Source: Meloidogyne chitwoodi (taxonomy: Eukaryota; Nematoda; Chromadorea; Rhabditida; Meloidogynidae). From it: 64,000 nucleotides of DNA. The first letter of the stretch is position 1, and each line of letters begins with the position of its first letter. The DNA lies in contig JACZZP010000006.1 of assembly GCA_015183035.1 (NCBI GenBank), positions 1,240,001 through 1,304,000 of the forward strand. The letters are read 5' to 3'. Under the pieces are notes generated by a model. That model was not told where the DNA came from, did no database searches, and saw nothing but the letters and a program-made list of their open reading frames with translations. This document shows positions 1 through 12,856 of the stretch, piece after piece. The position numbers were made by a program, and so were the translations under genes.

Positions 1-2603
1 ACAAATTGTATGCCCCTCAATTTGTTTTGTCAATTCCCATATCATATCAATCTCTTTAGTGTCAGCTTTTCCCTAAAAAATCAGATAATAATCAAGAAAA
101 AATAATTAATTACTTCCACAAAACGCCACCTTAAAAAAAGAAAGTTTATAATTTTATTTAAATTTGATTCCCTACATTATTTTATTAAGCCAATTGCAAC
201 CCTCCCGACACGGCGTACACTTTATAATAAACAAAAATTAGTTTAAAAAAAATAAATAAAACCTGTCCACAGGATTCATGTTTATAAAACATACTTAAAC
301 GTGCAATACATTTTACAATATCACACTGAAAGATATTAAAAAAAAATTAAATATTGTCCAATATCTTAAGATATGTATGTAAACTATTCCCATGGTTGAA
401 TCAATTCATATAAAATAAAAAAACCTGTTTATTCATAACAATAACGGCTGCAGTCCCCAATCCAGATTCAACTTTAATTAAAGCATCAAAATCCATTAGA
501 ACATCATCACAAATACTTTGAAAAATTAAAAAATAAGTTTTTTAAATTAAAAAATAATTTAAAAGTTAATAAAATTATTTTTCCATTTTTACTTTTTAGG
601 AATAACAGGAACAGAAGATCCTCCAGGAATAATACCTAATAAATTATCCCATCCACCAATAACTCCTCCAGCGTGTCTTTCAATTAAATCACGAAGAGGA
701 ATAGACATTTCTTCCTCAACTGTTGTAGGTTCATTTACATGCCCAGAAATGCAGAAAAGCTTAAAAACAGAAATAAAAAAAATTATTTTATTAAAATTTT
801 GCCTTAGTTCCTCGATTTCTTTCTCTGCCAAAACTAGCAAACCAACTGCCACCACGTCGACAAATTGTTGGAGCAACAGCGACCGTTTCAACATAAAAAT
901 ATAAATTTTTTAACTAAACTTTTCAAAAAATACATTTGTAACAGTTGTAGGACATCCTAAATAAAAATTTAAATTACAATTTTTAAAAAGTTTAACCAAA
1001 TAATCCAATATCTGCAGGGAAAGGAGGTTTAAGTCTAGGCTTTCCCTGTTTTCCTTCTAATGATTCAATAAGAGCCTAAAATTATAATTTTTATAAAATT
1101 ATGTTAAAAATATAATAACTGTCTCTTCACCACAAATGTATGCGCCTGCACCTCTGTAAACCTAAAAAAAATTTATTTAAAAAATTTATAAAAATAATTT
1201 TAAGCATATATGTAATATTCTAAAATAAATTTTCACAAAACTAACAAACTACATTTTAAAATATTAAATTTATAATTATTACTGGAAAATTCTAAAAAAA
1301 TATTCACGTCAATTGAAAAAAAATTTTTGATAAAATAATTTATAAAGTAATTTATTTGACTAATAAATATTTAAAAAAGAATTAAAAAAATAAAGATAAA
1401 AACACACAAAGATATCAAAATTATAGCCAGTACCAAAACAATCTTTTCCAATAAAACCAGCCTGGAATTAAAAAATTCAATATTATTATTAATTTTATTT
1501 AAAAAAAACCTTATAAGCCTCATGTATAGCTTCTTGTAAAATACACGATTCATTGTAAAATTCTCCTCTAATATAAATATAGGCAGCTCGGGCACCCATT
1601 GCAACTCCAGCTATCAAACAGCCTTCAATTAGCTTGTGAGGATCATGTCGCTACAAATATATGTTGATAAAAATAGGTTTGTTATGAATTATTTATAACC
1701 ATTATTTCCCTGAAAAGAGATAATATTAATAAAAAACATAAGAATAAATATTAGTAAAAAGTTTAATAAGTAAAAATATTAGGATGCCAAACATTTCCAT
1801 TCCTCATTTTTTAATGATTTTGGATTAACAGATTTTTTAATAACGTAAAACCCAGAACATCGAATCAAAAAAATACAATGTTTCTAACAAAGCCTAAATA
1901 TTTTGGGTTTACGTTCAGTGTTGGAGCCATACTCGCCTGTCCTTGCACGTCCCAGGTTCTCCTTCGTCTGCATTCACGACCAAATACTTTGGCCTTCCAT
2001 CAAAGGGTTTAAGCATAAATCCCCACTTCATTCCACTTGGAAATCCTGCACCGCCACGACCACGAAGACCAGAAGTAGTCACCTCGCCTATAATCCACTT
2101 TGGGCCTTTGAGTATAATTTCTTTCGTTTTGTACCAATCACCCTTTAATTTAATATATACATACATAGGTATGTAGGTATATTCTAATATAAATTTAGAT
2201 TTGAAAGAAACGGAATTGTCATGTTTGTAGTTCGCGACCTTCAGCATCAGTTTGTTTTAATTTGTGTTAGCGAAGGTAGATCGCCCTTAGGGTGACCTAC
2301 CTCGACTAATTTTAAAAAACCAAAATTGACAAAATTACCCTAATCATCGCAGCCTTCAAACGATAGTCATGTCTAAATGTTTGGGTTAATGTCAATTGAT
2401 TTCAATTACCTTCCATAGAGATTTGTAAAAATTCTATCATCATCTTTTAACCCACCAAACGAAGTTTTTACAGGAGGAAAAGTAGAAAAATAACGAAAAA
2501 CCTTTAGTGGAAAATCAACTGCGAATTCAAATATTTATTTCAAAAAACTGTTTAAAGTACTTAGGAATAAGCTCCTTGACTGTGAACAAATTGAAAGAAC
2601 CAT
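1..2603 (-). CDS. nuo-1: NADH:ubiquinone oxidoreductase 51 kDa flavoprotein subunit (NDUFV1), C-terminus outside the window
   Basis: This is the FMN- and NADH-binding subunit of mitochondrial complex I. The exons read continuously from a basic mitochondrial-type leader ([14 protein letters not shown]) through [18 protein letters not shown], the glycine-rich nucleotide loop [51 protein letters not shown] and GGWDNLL to the 4Fe-4S motif ESCGQCTPCREG, and stop at the window edge in EGHTIC. Start: the first in-frame ATG of the leader (2601-2603), with a possible trans-splice acceptor about 12-15 bases upstream. At least ten exons are tiny, including a 10-nt exon (1700-1709) and a 16-nt exon (114-129). 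Two introns have GC donors (1710-1936 and 760-802), and one (893-933) appears to end in AT rather than AG. All catalytic motifs read intact, so I judge it a functional gene. The family is certain; roughly the last 40-60 residues are missing. Confidence 0.95.
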
Positions 2604-2984
2604 AAAGATTGAATTCTAAATTTACATAAAAAATGTGAAGTTACAAAAGTTAAAAAATCCTGTTCTTCTTTGGTTCAATGCCAAATATGTAAGACATTAA
2701 AAAGTAACAGCGTTTATATTTTATACAATTTATTTAAATATGTGAATACAATCAAAGTCATTTTAGATTTTAAGGACTGAATACAAAGCGATGATCTTTA
2801 AGGAATCTAGCAAATAAGTTTTTTTTATAGATTTTATAATAAAACTTTATATATTATTAAAAAAAATTATATATCGCACGATGAATTTAGAAGGAAGTCA
2901 TGATGGAATATAGATAAAATATTTTGTGCCTCTTTTTTTAATATACATAATTTACTTTTCTTCAATTGAAACATGTAAGTAAAA
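2604..2984. other. Intergenic, nuo-1 promoter side and TRIP12 3' flank
   Basis: Between the nuo-1 start and the TRIP12 stop on the same strand I see no further open frame or RNA gene. The stretch must hold the nuo-1 promoter and the TRIP12 3' UTR; no motif can be assigned. Confidence 0.5.
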
Positions 2985-5900
2985 TCACGTGAGATAGAAG
3001 CTGTAGACATGTTGAAGTGCGATGTCTAAAATAAAAATAAAAAATAATAAAATAAATAAAACCAAATCTTGAAACAAATGTCTCGTAAGTTTCATATGGA
3101 GGAATCTAAATTAAAAAATTAAACCAAAAAATTTTAATTAAAAAATACTTTTAAGTAATTATAGCAAGTCATTGCAGACGGTAACTCTTCTTCATTCTTC
3201 ACGCAAGTAGCTGTCTTCTTAACAACAGTAAGTGGAGGATTTAAACCACGGAATCCACCAATAGGAAGTCTGGGAGACCCAGTAACAAATTGCAAGAATC
3301 GGCGGCGCTAAATTTCGAATTGGATTTAATTAAATTCCTAGTAAACCTTTTCATGTTTATAAGAAGATAACATCGTAATAAGCCATTTAATCTGCGCAGA
3401 ATCATAGTTATAGCCATGGTCCTTAAATTTACGTTAAATTAATAGTTACTAATAAATTTGAAAAATTGTTAAAACACAGTTATATTTTGAAATTAACCGG
3501 ACGAAGTGCATGCTGAAGAGCAGATTTCATCCAAATTCTTTCATCATTTTCAGTACTTCCACCTGAAAATATTTAATGAAAATAGGTAAAAATATATTTT
3601 CTTACAAAAAAGTAATTCCATCTCGTCAGAAGAGAATATACGTAAAGAATCCTTGTTAATAACTAATCGAAATCCCCGTCGCACAGCTTCCATCTCAGAA
3701 CGAACACCTTCTACAAGCCTCCAATAGCAGACAAGCTAAATACGTTTATAATTTTTTGTTTTAATTAAAAACCTCCAAGAATTGCTTGCAATTGCTCTTG
3801 GAAACTTGCAAATTTCTTCCGCCTTTGCAAAGTTCCATCGATGGCTCTCCAGGAAAGACAAAATACTAACATAAAAATAATAAATAAGCATAAAATCTTA
3901 AAAAATGATGTAAGACCAACCACATCTAAAGTATCAAAATCGCCTTCTTCAGTCTGCACGATTTCACGTAATGAACGAAATATGATCGGTTCAAGCTTTT
4001 CGAAGTCTTCAGTCCCAAGCGATTCTTCCTCACCAATTAACCATTTGAAGAACGCAGGGGAAAGTGGCAAATCCAACTAAACAAATAAAATTTAGAAGAC
4101 GAGTAATTTACAAGAAACAAATAGAATATTTAAAAATACCATCCGACTATCAATAAGTGCTTGTCCAAGAAGACGACCAATAAATTCAAAACGTTTTAAG
4201 CGCAGTTCATTATGTTTTGAACTGAGTGAACGCGTCAACATTTTCGGATATAAACCATTGGAAGCAAAAATATAATCGTCATCGCCAGAACCTAAAAATT
4301 TTGAATAAATTTAATGATTTTTCAAATGAACCATCTTTCTCCTCATCAGGACATTTTCGAACTTTTCCATCCCAAAGACCAAGAGAATTCTTTTGCAAAG
4401 CGCGACTAAGAGTGGAATAAAACTCCAAAGTAGGTCCAAATCCAGTTCCAACTTCTAAAAAATAAAAAAATTAAAAATATTTTAATTAAAAAATTCTAAC
4501 CTCCTTCAAATCCAACTTCAAGCATTGCCTTACTAGTATTCATTTGAGTAAGAATTTGTTGTGCATCCCAAAATTAATATTTCATGTTAAAATATTAAAG
4601 TTTCCTAACCTTAAGCACATCATTTCGTTTGATAGAAACCTTACGTCGTTCAAGACGAGGAATCAATCTTGAATTTGCATCGTGAGTGCCACCCTCATGA
4701 CCCTCATCGTTGTTCACCTCACTAACAAGATGCCTGAAATAAACTTTATAAGTATTAAAAATTCAATCCTACATCAAGGCTCGATCACGTCCAAAAGAAG
4801 TACAAAACAAGAAAGATCTTCGAGCAGAGAAAGAAAAGATAAATGAACTTAAAAGAAAAAAGTAAATAAAAGTAAAAAAGATACAAATTATTCATTAAAT
4901 CAATTGTCCATTTTGGCACTTGTTGAGTGGCAACAGTGAGAAAGTCTGAGAGCTGTCGACTGACTTTAGAGTTAAGCTTTGAGTTCCAAAAAGATCTAAA
5001 TATCAATAAAATTAATACTGAAAAAATCGGTTTGTAAAGGAACATAGAACAAACCTAGCCGAAATCAACGAAGTATGAGAAATAGGGAGATTGTGACGCC
5101 GTTTTTCAGTAGCATTCATTTCAAACAGCTCCCACCAAAATGAATTTAATCCATAAAGAATTTTCAGAAGAACAAGGCAGGACATGGATGGATCATTAAG
5201 TTTTGGTTGAGGATCAGCACGAAGATAAAAATCCAGAGGCGATTCACGGGGAGGTCGAGTACCAGCTTTAAATCAATTCAATTGTAAATAATGTAATATG
5301 AGATAAAATTTTCCATAAGTTTATTTATATTATAAAAAATAACATTTATAAACTTGTGTCTCCTTAAAGTTTGGTGCTAATGAAGATGACGATGCAACCT
5401 TTTCCGCCTTTTTAACAGTGCCAACTGCTCGCGGGGCCAACTTATTTCTAGTACGAATTGCAGATACTAATGAACTTGAAGAGGATGGTTCGTCAAGAGT
5501 TAACTGAGTAGCTTCAGTAGATGAATTTTCCGCATTTTTTGAAGAAACAACGCTGGCTGCAATTTCATCAGAATTAGTTTTGTTATGATTGCTAAAAAAA
5601 ATCTTTTATTTTTTGAGAATTTATTTAATTTACCTGTTATAATAGATTGTGTGAGTTGTAAGCCAAATACTAGAAGGAATAGTTTCAACAGTATCATCAT
5701 CACGCGGAAGTGTATATTGACGAATTGCCTAGATTAATAAGGTCATTTTATTAATTCTAAAAAATTGTTAAGAACCTGTAGTATGGATACGTCGTTTGGA
5801 AGCAAATTTTCACCAATATACAGTTCAATCCTGCCTTCATTTGAAAATGCTGAAGAGAAACTCATATCCTTAAAACAAAAAGTTTAAGCAGTAAATTAAA

Positions 5901-8900
5901 ATGTTCCATACCTGATCCTCTTCGCTAATTTCAGAATCATCATCACCATCACTTTGTGGTTGCTGGCTTTGCAGTGAATTACTATTACCAATTCCACGTT
6001 CCAACAAATATCTTGAAAAAAGATGAATTTAATTTCAGAAACGATTTATTTAATTTCTTTCATACCTTTCAATGGAAGAGATTGAAGTGAATGGGTCAAC
6101 TTTAATGGATCCTCTACCATGACGCCATTCGCGTAAATTTTTGCATTTGGGCTAAAAAATATTAAATTGAAAAAACTGTTTCAGAGTATTAATAACAAAA
6201 AATTTTTTATTTTCAAGTTTAAATAATAAACTTTCATTAAAGTTAAAAAAAATATTATCAATTGTAAACTACATGGCGACGAAGATTTATGCGAATTTGG
6301 TGCATTTGGAAGAATCGCAAAGCCTGCGCACCCCGAAGAGTTGTCGAAAAAAGTGAACCACCGGCTCCAGCACCCAACAGAGCAGATTGATATTGTGCCA
6401 ACGACGAAGAGCCACTACCATTGGTGAAAATCCCAGAAAGATTTGTAACACGAACTTTAGAAAAAAAGTTAAATTTAATCTTATTATCCACCTTGAAACT
6501 GCTCTACGGTACCAATAGTTTGTGTAAGTTTAGAAACCAATAATTCAAATGGATAACGGCGTTTGTCATTACCAACTGAATCAACATGTAAACAATCTTC
6601 CTGAAAACCAATAAAATAAACTTTTAAACAAAATATTTAATAAAATATAAAAGAAGCTAGTTCTTACATTTAATCCCATAAAAACTGAAGCAAAATGTTT
6701 CAAACGAATGCTACCTAAAAATTATTTTAGGAACATATTTATATCATAACTACTCACGTTGCTGATGCATACCAGAAATATTACACAAATAAGTAACTAA
6801 AGCATCCGGAATTCCGCTTTGATTAAATTGAAATGAGGTGATTTCCTGTTCAAGCAATAAATTGCGCAAATCTTTCATTGGCTCGTCACCATAATCCTTA
6901 TTACTGCGCATTTTATTTGACAAAGCAGTGAGTTTGTCAAACAATTTTCGAGCGCGATGAGGTTCTTTTATACTGAATTTACGAGCAGCATAATCAGTGG
7001 AAAATTTGTCAGCAATATGTTTAGCTTCTTTACAGACAAGATCTTGCTGAAAAATATTAAATAATTTTTTAATGATAAGTAAGAACCTGTTGTTGCAAAT
7101 TCTGTTGATGACCATGAGTATCACGATCTTGATTCATTGAAATTGGTGGAATTATTACACGAACACCTGTACCGCCTCCACTCTGTGATGAGTTGACCAA
7201 TCCTTCCAAGAGATGCTCAGCCATAGAACTGCGTGAATAATTTGGCTTCTTATCTATAGTTGGCGACTCAATGGGCAGCATAAGACGACGAGTTTCATGA
7301 AAAACACCTAGAAGAATAATTTTATTCAAATAAATTAATTACAACCTTCTGCCTCAAACAATGGAATATACAATTGAGGAAGCTTATCAAGCAAAGCGCG
7401 CGATAATTGAAGACTAGAAAGTAGAGTACCAAGATTACGATTAGAGCTCAACATTTGCGTTATAAAAACTGCTAACGGAATATCGCCTAATTTTAAGAAT
7501 TATATTTAGAAAATTAAGAAGAAATACGTAGAATTGGCTCCAATGTGTCCACTTTATCAACCATTTTAACCATAGAACTCATCACATTTAAGGATTCATT
7601 ACGTAATTGAGAGCATGTTGAGTTGCTACCAATTTCGACAAGAAGCGGTATAAGATGTAACAAAGAAACAATCTCCTCACCACCACGTGGCAGATTCTCA
7701 ACAAGTTGACTAAATATTTTACAAATTAATAGTGTAATTATTAGGGACCGGATTTATATGGATTTCCATATTTTTTTCCTGGACTCTGTAGGCTCTAAAA
7801 CGTCCAAAAAACATGTTTTTTTCATAAGTTAGTTAATAGTATTCAAGTTATCACTCAATATTTTCCATATTTTGGCGTTCTGTCCATATTTTCCATATTT
7901 TGGCTTTTTATCCATATTTCAGCTAGAGATAGGAATTTTGAAAAAATCGGGATCGGGAATCGAGAAATTTAAAAATTGAACGATCGGGAGGGACCCGGAT
8001 AGGGAAAATCGGGAATTCCCGTTTTTTTCCAGATCCAAAAATAAGCGGGTCCCGACCGGGAATCCGGGAAAAAGGACCGGTAATTGGAAATTTAATGACC
8101 GGTCGGGACCCGGACCGGGAAAACTTGTAATTCCGATCCCGGTTCTCAAAAAAACCGGAAAAAGGGTCGGGAAATCGGGATCGGGACCCGATCCGGTTCC
8201 TATCGCTAATTTCAGCCCATAAATATTACTATTTGCAAGCCCGTTCCGAACAAGAAACGATAGGTAGAAACGCGTGGACAGAATGCCAAAAATTAACATT
8301 TACAAATGGGCGGTTCAAAACTACCAGAAAATTTAGAAAAATTTCGTATTTAGTCCAAAAATACGAAATAAAATTAGTCTAAAAACACGAAATAAGAAAG
8401 ACCATATAAATCCGGTCCCTAGTAATTATTAAGAAAACCCTATTAGTGTAATAATCTCCTTGATTTGAACTGAAGGTCGAGAATTTAAACCGTTCGTAAC
8501 TTTCTCGCCCAAATCACCGGAAGATTCACTAGGTGCTGATGAAAGATCGGTTTTATCTGGTCCAATAAGTGATCTTATAGTGTTGCCGAAATCCATTCGG
8601 ACGAGTGCTAACGCAGCATCAGAACATCTGGAGAAATTTTGGAAAATAAAGTATCATATGAAACATACTGCGAGACAATGTAGCGAATCGACTTAATAAG
8701 TGACAGATAAATTCCTGGTGTAATATTCGATGGCTGGATAGCTAACAACTTCTGGACATTTTGCAGGAATTCATAACCTGTACCGGTGATTTGACGAAGA
8801 CGATCAGCATTTTGACGCATATTCTCAATAATTCTATTAAAAAAAGCACAAATTGATTCAACACAACGCTTATCCTGAAATTTTAAATTAAATTTTATTA

Positions 8901-11900
8901 AATAAAATAAGATTCACATCTATATAAACCAATCGTTGAGTCAGATCAGGAAGACAATCCTTAACAAGGTGAAATTCATTTTGTGTCACATTTAAAGCAC
9001 AATTAGCACTAAAATAAGTTAAATGTGTAAAAATATATTAAAAAAATGAACCATATCTGATAGCAAAGACGTTGAGAAGGCAATGAAAAAAAATCTACAT
9101 GAGAAATTGCCGAGGAAATACCACCCTAAAATAATAATCTTAATAATGAAAATTTCTATAAAAATGAACAATAAATATAACTAAATGAAGAAATAAAGTT
9201 ATAAATAGAAATTAAATTTCACTTGCCTGCAAAAGGATTTGTTTTCCATTACGGCGCGACATAACTTCAAGCGCAATTAACGATTGTTCAGCTACATCAA
9301 TGTACTCAATGCGCTTAAGTTTAGCCAAAAGCAAAGGAATCGTCTCTGCAATTGCTGGAAGAGCCCGAGGAAGCTGGAAAAAAAGATTGGAAAAAAGTAT
9401 ACTTGGAATACCGCTTCCTGCATGTTTGTAATGCATCGAGCAGCAGTAAGCATCTAAATGTGGGAAAGATATTATGTAATGTTAAACGTTAACATAATTT
9501 TGTTATCTACCAATTCAAAATTGTCATCCTTTTGAAGGAGTCCACAAAGAGCTTGCACAATTTCAACAATAGGCATATTTGGAAGACTTTCTTCATTTCC
9601 AAGCAAAAGCATTTCAGCCAGCTCAGACGCCGCTTCTGATTGACGAATTTCATTAGATGATTTAAGACCCTCAACAATTGACAGCATGGCCGGAGCTTTA
9701 ATTAAGAATTTTAATTAGTTAAAGTTGGCTTAAAATATAACATCATGCGACAAGCATTATAATATAAATTTCTACTTGTCGCATGGTGATGACGCGAATA
9801 GCTGTAAGAGGCGTCGACAATTGTATCAAGATATCCAGCACGTGCAGCAGCACTACCAGTACCTGTTGTAGAAGAGTTTGTAGTTGTGTTTAATAGATGC
9901 TGCATACGAGGAACGATGGTGCTGAGGAAACCAGCGGCACGTTGAGATCTGTAGGATTAAAGCGTTTATTAAATGAACCAAATAAGCAGTATACAAAGCA
10001 GGCAAACCAAAATTTAAATTTTTATTAATATTTAATGCAATAGGTGCGCGAGTACAAGAAAGAAAATAAATGAATGAATTGGGAAAATAAGTATTTTCAA
10101 TATTATTATTTGGTTCACCTGCAAAGAATTCATCAAAAATGTAAATTCATTAAATAATTTAAAAGAAAAATAGTAATCGCAAGCAATAGAAAAAATTAGG
10201 CTCGCATTGCTTGCGGAATTTTAATTTTGTTTTGTCCATTTGCTTTGCTCAAAGAGACACACTTGACTCCAAGCATTGCGGCTGCCACCGCCCTATTTTG
10301 ATGCTGGGAGTGATGATGATGTGATCCAATTGAAATATCATCGAGTGATGCCCTATTTATGCCAATAAGCGATGGAGAAAGTGTTGAAACCAATGGTATT
10401 GTTCCAATAGATTGATCAACTTCCATCATACAACCACTCTTAATATCAACATTTCTGCTGTTAATGGATGGCATTAAGTGCTGCATATCGCAATTGGTAG
10501 TTGTTAACGCTGAATCGACTGTGACTAGAAAATAAAAAAAATCTTTTAAAACAAACACAATCCACAAATTCAAGCGAGAAACGCATATAATATAATTATA
10601 AGAGCTAAAACCAAAAATACGACTAAAATAATTCTGAAAACTATAAATTTTTCATGCCTTATTATAAATTAGAATAATCATTTTAGCTTCACATAGGCTA
10701 ACAATAAGAAACAAAAATTTTAGAAAATTGCGAACCCGAAGAAGAGTTTTCTGTTAGTACTGTAGAAGACGCCGCGCTTCCAACTATAGCAGCAGCAGCC
10801 GCTAATTGTGAAGCAAAAGAGACAGCAAAATCACTAGCAGCAACGGCTGCAGCAGTACTAGTAATAAAACTATGTTGATGTCCAGAAGTAGATACTGCAA
10901 TTGTAGAAGGAAGTAATGTACTTATTAGTGGTGAAGAAAAGTTGTTATAACCAGCTAAAACGTTATTAGCACTAGGTGTAACCAAAATAGAAGTATTTCG
11001 TATTTGAGGCGGTTGTTGAAGTATTTTCTATGATTATAAAATATAAATAAAAAGTATTACTCATTTTTAGAAAGAAATATTCCTTAAATTTTTTATAATT
11101 CAATCTCACATTTTCAATCAGAGCAGAATTTTTTGATATATTTGGTGTGTTAGTCAAAAAAGATGAAGAAGGGATTGTTGACGTTGTTGTCTGGTCCCGT
11201 TGTTTCAACAAAGAGGCAAAACGAGAAGCTCTACCTTCAAGTGAAGCTGTTGCAGCAACAAAATAGTCAGAAGTATGGTCGTGAGCTGCAGCGGTCGCAG
11301 CCACAATATCGCTAAAGCAACGCAAATATTTATTGATGAGCGCAAAGTATTAAGTTCGCTCGCAATGTTAAAGGATGAATATTAAAACGCATTAATCAAA
11401 TTATTCAAAAAATTTAACCAACCCAACGGTTTGTTCCGATTTTGGAGCAGTAACTGCAGTATCAACAGTTTTACCTTTCTCATTTTTAGAGTGACTAAAA
11501 TTCATATCAAAATTTATACATACAAATGCAAACCTTCCAGCTGCATTTGATGAAGAAGCTGCATTATGGGAAGTTGACATATCAGGTTTTGCCACTTTCG
11601 AAGTATTAGAAGAAGAAGCTCCTTCCTCAGCGATTGCCTTTTGCTATAAAATTTTTAAGAAAGTGAATTTATCTGACAACAGTAAAAGTTAAAGCAGGGT
11701 AAAAACTGAGCTCTCTAATATGACCAAAAAAACTATAAATTTCTTATCATTTTTAAGACAATAAGTTAAAATTTAAAAAATTAAATACCAAAGCCTTTGA
11801 TTTAGAACGCGTAAGACGCTCTTCAGATATAGTTGCACGATCAGGGAACGGCTGAATGAGAGCAGATAGCTCACGAGCTTGACGTCTAGCGCCTGTACTA

Positions 11901-12267
11901 GTAGTAATTACACCTTCATCTACAGCTACAGATTGATTGACAGTTTTCGAAGCTTCTTCATCAGCCTAGAGAGTTAGCTTAATCATTAAAATTAGACTTT
12001 TATTATAAATACATTTGAAGATCCAGTCGCAGTCGAAACCTTTCGTAATTTACTTGAAGATGCAAAAGATGGATCGCGAATTCCAACAGTTGTTGAACTA
12101 GAACCACTTACTAAACACAATGATTAATTACTCTTTAGAATTTCTCAAATTAAACCTAATGTTGTTTGATTGTTTGGCGATTGTCTCTTGCGATGTTGAG
12201 GACCTGAATTTGTACCAGAGGCAGATTTCTCGCCATTTGGATTACCAGTTCGACTGTGATTTGACAT
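2985..12267 (-). CDS. TRIP12: TRIP12/UFD4-type HECT E3 ubiquitin ligase
   Basis: This is a large HECT ubiquitin ligase of the TRIP12 (UFD4) type, expected to be nuclear and acting in ubiquitin-fusion degradation and DNA-damage signalling (family knowledge). It begins [10 protein letters not shown] with a low-complexity Ser/Ala/Thr/Gln N-terminus (about 10.2-12.3 kb). Armadillo repeats follow at about 9.2-9.7 kb ([21 protein letters not shown], then [20 protein letters not shown]), then the TRIP12 mid region with [18 protein letters not shown] (about 6.3 kb). The HECT domain covers about 3.0-5.3 kb: [39 protein letters not shown] and the catalytic loop [10 protein letters not shown]. The thioester cysteine codon is 3164-3166. 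The protein ends SFYLT, keeping the phenylalanine four residues from the end that HECT enzymes need. Stop TGA is 2985-2987. One intron contains a nested MITE pair (7742-8421). I did not clearly see the WWE domain expected in the middle, and some small exons may be missed. Confidence 0.9.
7742..8421. mobile_element. hAT-like MITE in a TRIP12 intron
   Basis: The element is bounded by 20-bp perfect terminal inverted repeats (7742-7761 and 8402-8421; TAGGGACCGGATTTATATGG on the left). The 8-bp sequence GTAATTAT is duplicated on both sides (7734-7741 and 8422-8429). Terminal repeats plus an 8-bp duplication are the hallmark of the hAT superfamily. No transposase is visible, so it is non-autonomous. 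It hosts a second element at 7924-8208. Confidence 0.88.
7924..8208. mobile_element. GC-rich MITE nested inside the TRIP12 intron MITE
   Basis: A 285-bp block of repeated CGGGACCGGG-like runs, far richer in GC than its host, has 12-bp ends TAG(A/C)GATAGGAA in inverted orientation. It is flanked by a perfect 8-bp duplication ATTTCAGC (7916-7923 and 8209-8216). It inserted into the older MITE, so it is the younger event. A long minus-strand open frame across it is low-complexity Gly/Pro/Phe and not a gene. Confidence 0.85.
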
Positions 12268-12541
12268 AAGAATTTAATACTTTACCTAAATAAATTAAAT
12301 ACATATTTATTGTTCTTTTATACATTCAATTTCAATCTTTCACAATTATTGAATAGAGAACTTAACGTTTAAGTAGAGAAAATACTATGTGACGAACTAC
12401 ATATTTAGGTACTTAACTTTATCTAAATATATGTATCATCCAATAAAAATTAGAGAATTATTAATTCTAAACCATCATTAATAAAATAACGCATCGAAGA
12501 ACTTATTAAAAATAAATATATGTAGTATACATCAGGTCAAA
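12268..12541. other. Intergenic, TRIP12 upstream region
   Basis: AT-rich sequence between the TRIP12 start and the next open frame. It presumably contains the TRIP12 promoter. Nothing specific can be recognised. Confidence 0.4.
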
Positions 12542-12856
12542 ATGACTTTTCAAATCAACGAGGGAATTCTTGAAAAAAAACTCAAGAAAAATCAGACCAG
12601 AGTTAAAAATAAGCTTAGAATGAAAAAAAATAATGCGGTCGATAAAAAATGTGATAGAAAATTCTTTAGAGAACAGAAAGACCTTGAAAAAAATGTGTAC
12701 AGCCCGAGAGAACGCAGGCCAAGAAGGCGTGGGCCATATCGGCGCGCAATAGCATATCAATCAAAAGAAAAGATTAGAGAAAAAAGGAATTCAGAGACTT
12801 TATGCGCCTTCATGGCCTGCGCCCATCGGGCAATCCAAAAAAGAATGACTAAATAG
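12542..12856 (+). CDS. Hypothetical small, strongly basic protein (doubtful)
   Basis: A single-exon frame of 104 codons, unusually rich in Lys and Arg (KKLKKNQTRVKNKLRMKKNN, RERRPRRRGPYRR), lies divergently upstream of TRIP12. Base composition is visibly less AT-rich than the flanks, which is the main argument for coding. Against it: there is no recognisable domain, and the second half contains an imperfect inverted repeat of about 29 bases (12702-12730 and 12804-12831) that could by itself explain the composition and frame. It may be a chance frame over a small repeat element. Confidence 0.25.
   Translation: MTFQINEGILEKKLKKNQTRVKNKLRMKKNNAVDKKCDRKFFREQKDLEKNVYSPRERRPRRRGPYRRAIAYQSKEKIREKRNSETLCAFMACAHRAIQKRMTK
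12702..12831. repeat. Short imperfect inverted repeat (hairpin or small MITE)
   Basis: The left arm begins GCCCGAGAGAACGCAGGCC. The right arm read in reverse complement begins GCCCGATGGGCGCAGGCC. The arms are about 28 bases with few mismatches around a spacer of about 73 bases. No flanking duplication was found. Confidence 0.6.

Noticed and set aside
893..933. Splicing of nuo-1 at the upstream AG (adding LKNLYFY)
   Set aside because: In frame, but it requires a 20-base intron and an insertion in a conserved region; kept only as an alternative.
1903..2176. Plus-strand frames opposite nuo-1 (about 80 codons)
   Set aside because: They lie antisense to a conserved NDUFV1 exon and have no domain; shadow frames.
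3841..4420. Plus-strand frames opposite the HECT domain
   Set aside because: Antisense to conserved HECT exons; composition mirrors the coding strand.
7919..8299. Minus-strand 126-codon frame rich in Gly, Pro and Phe
   Set aside because: It spans the nested GC-rich MITE and its host element; low-complexity product.
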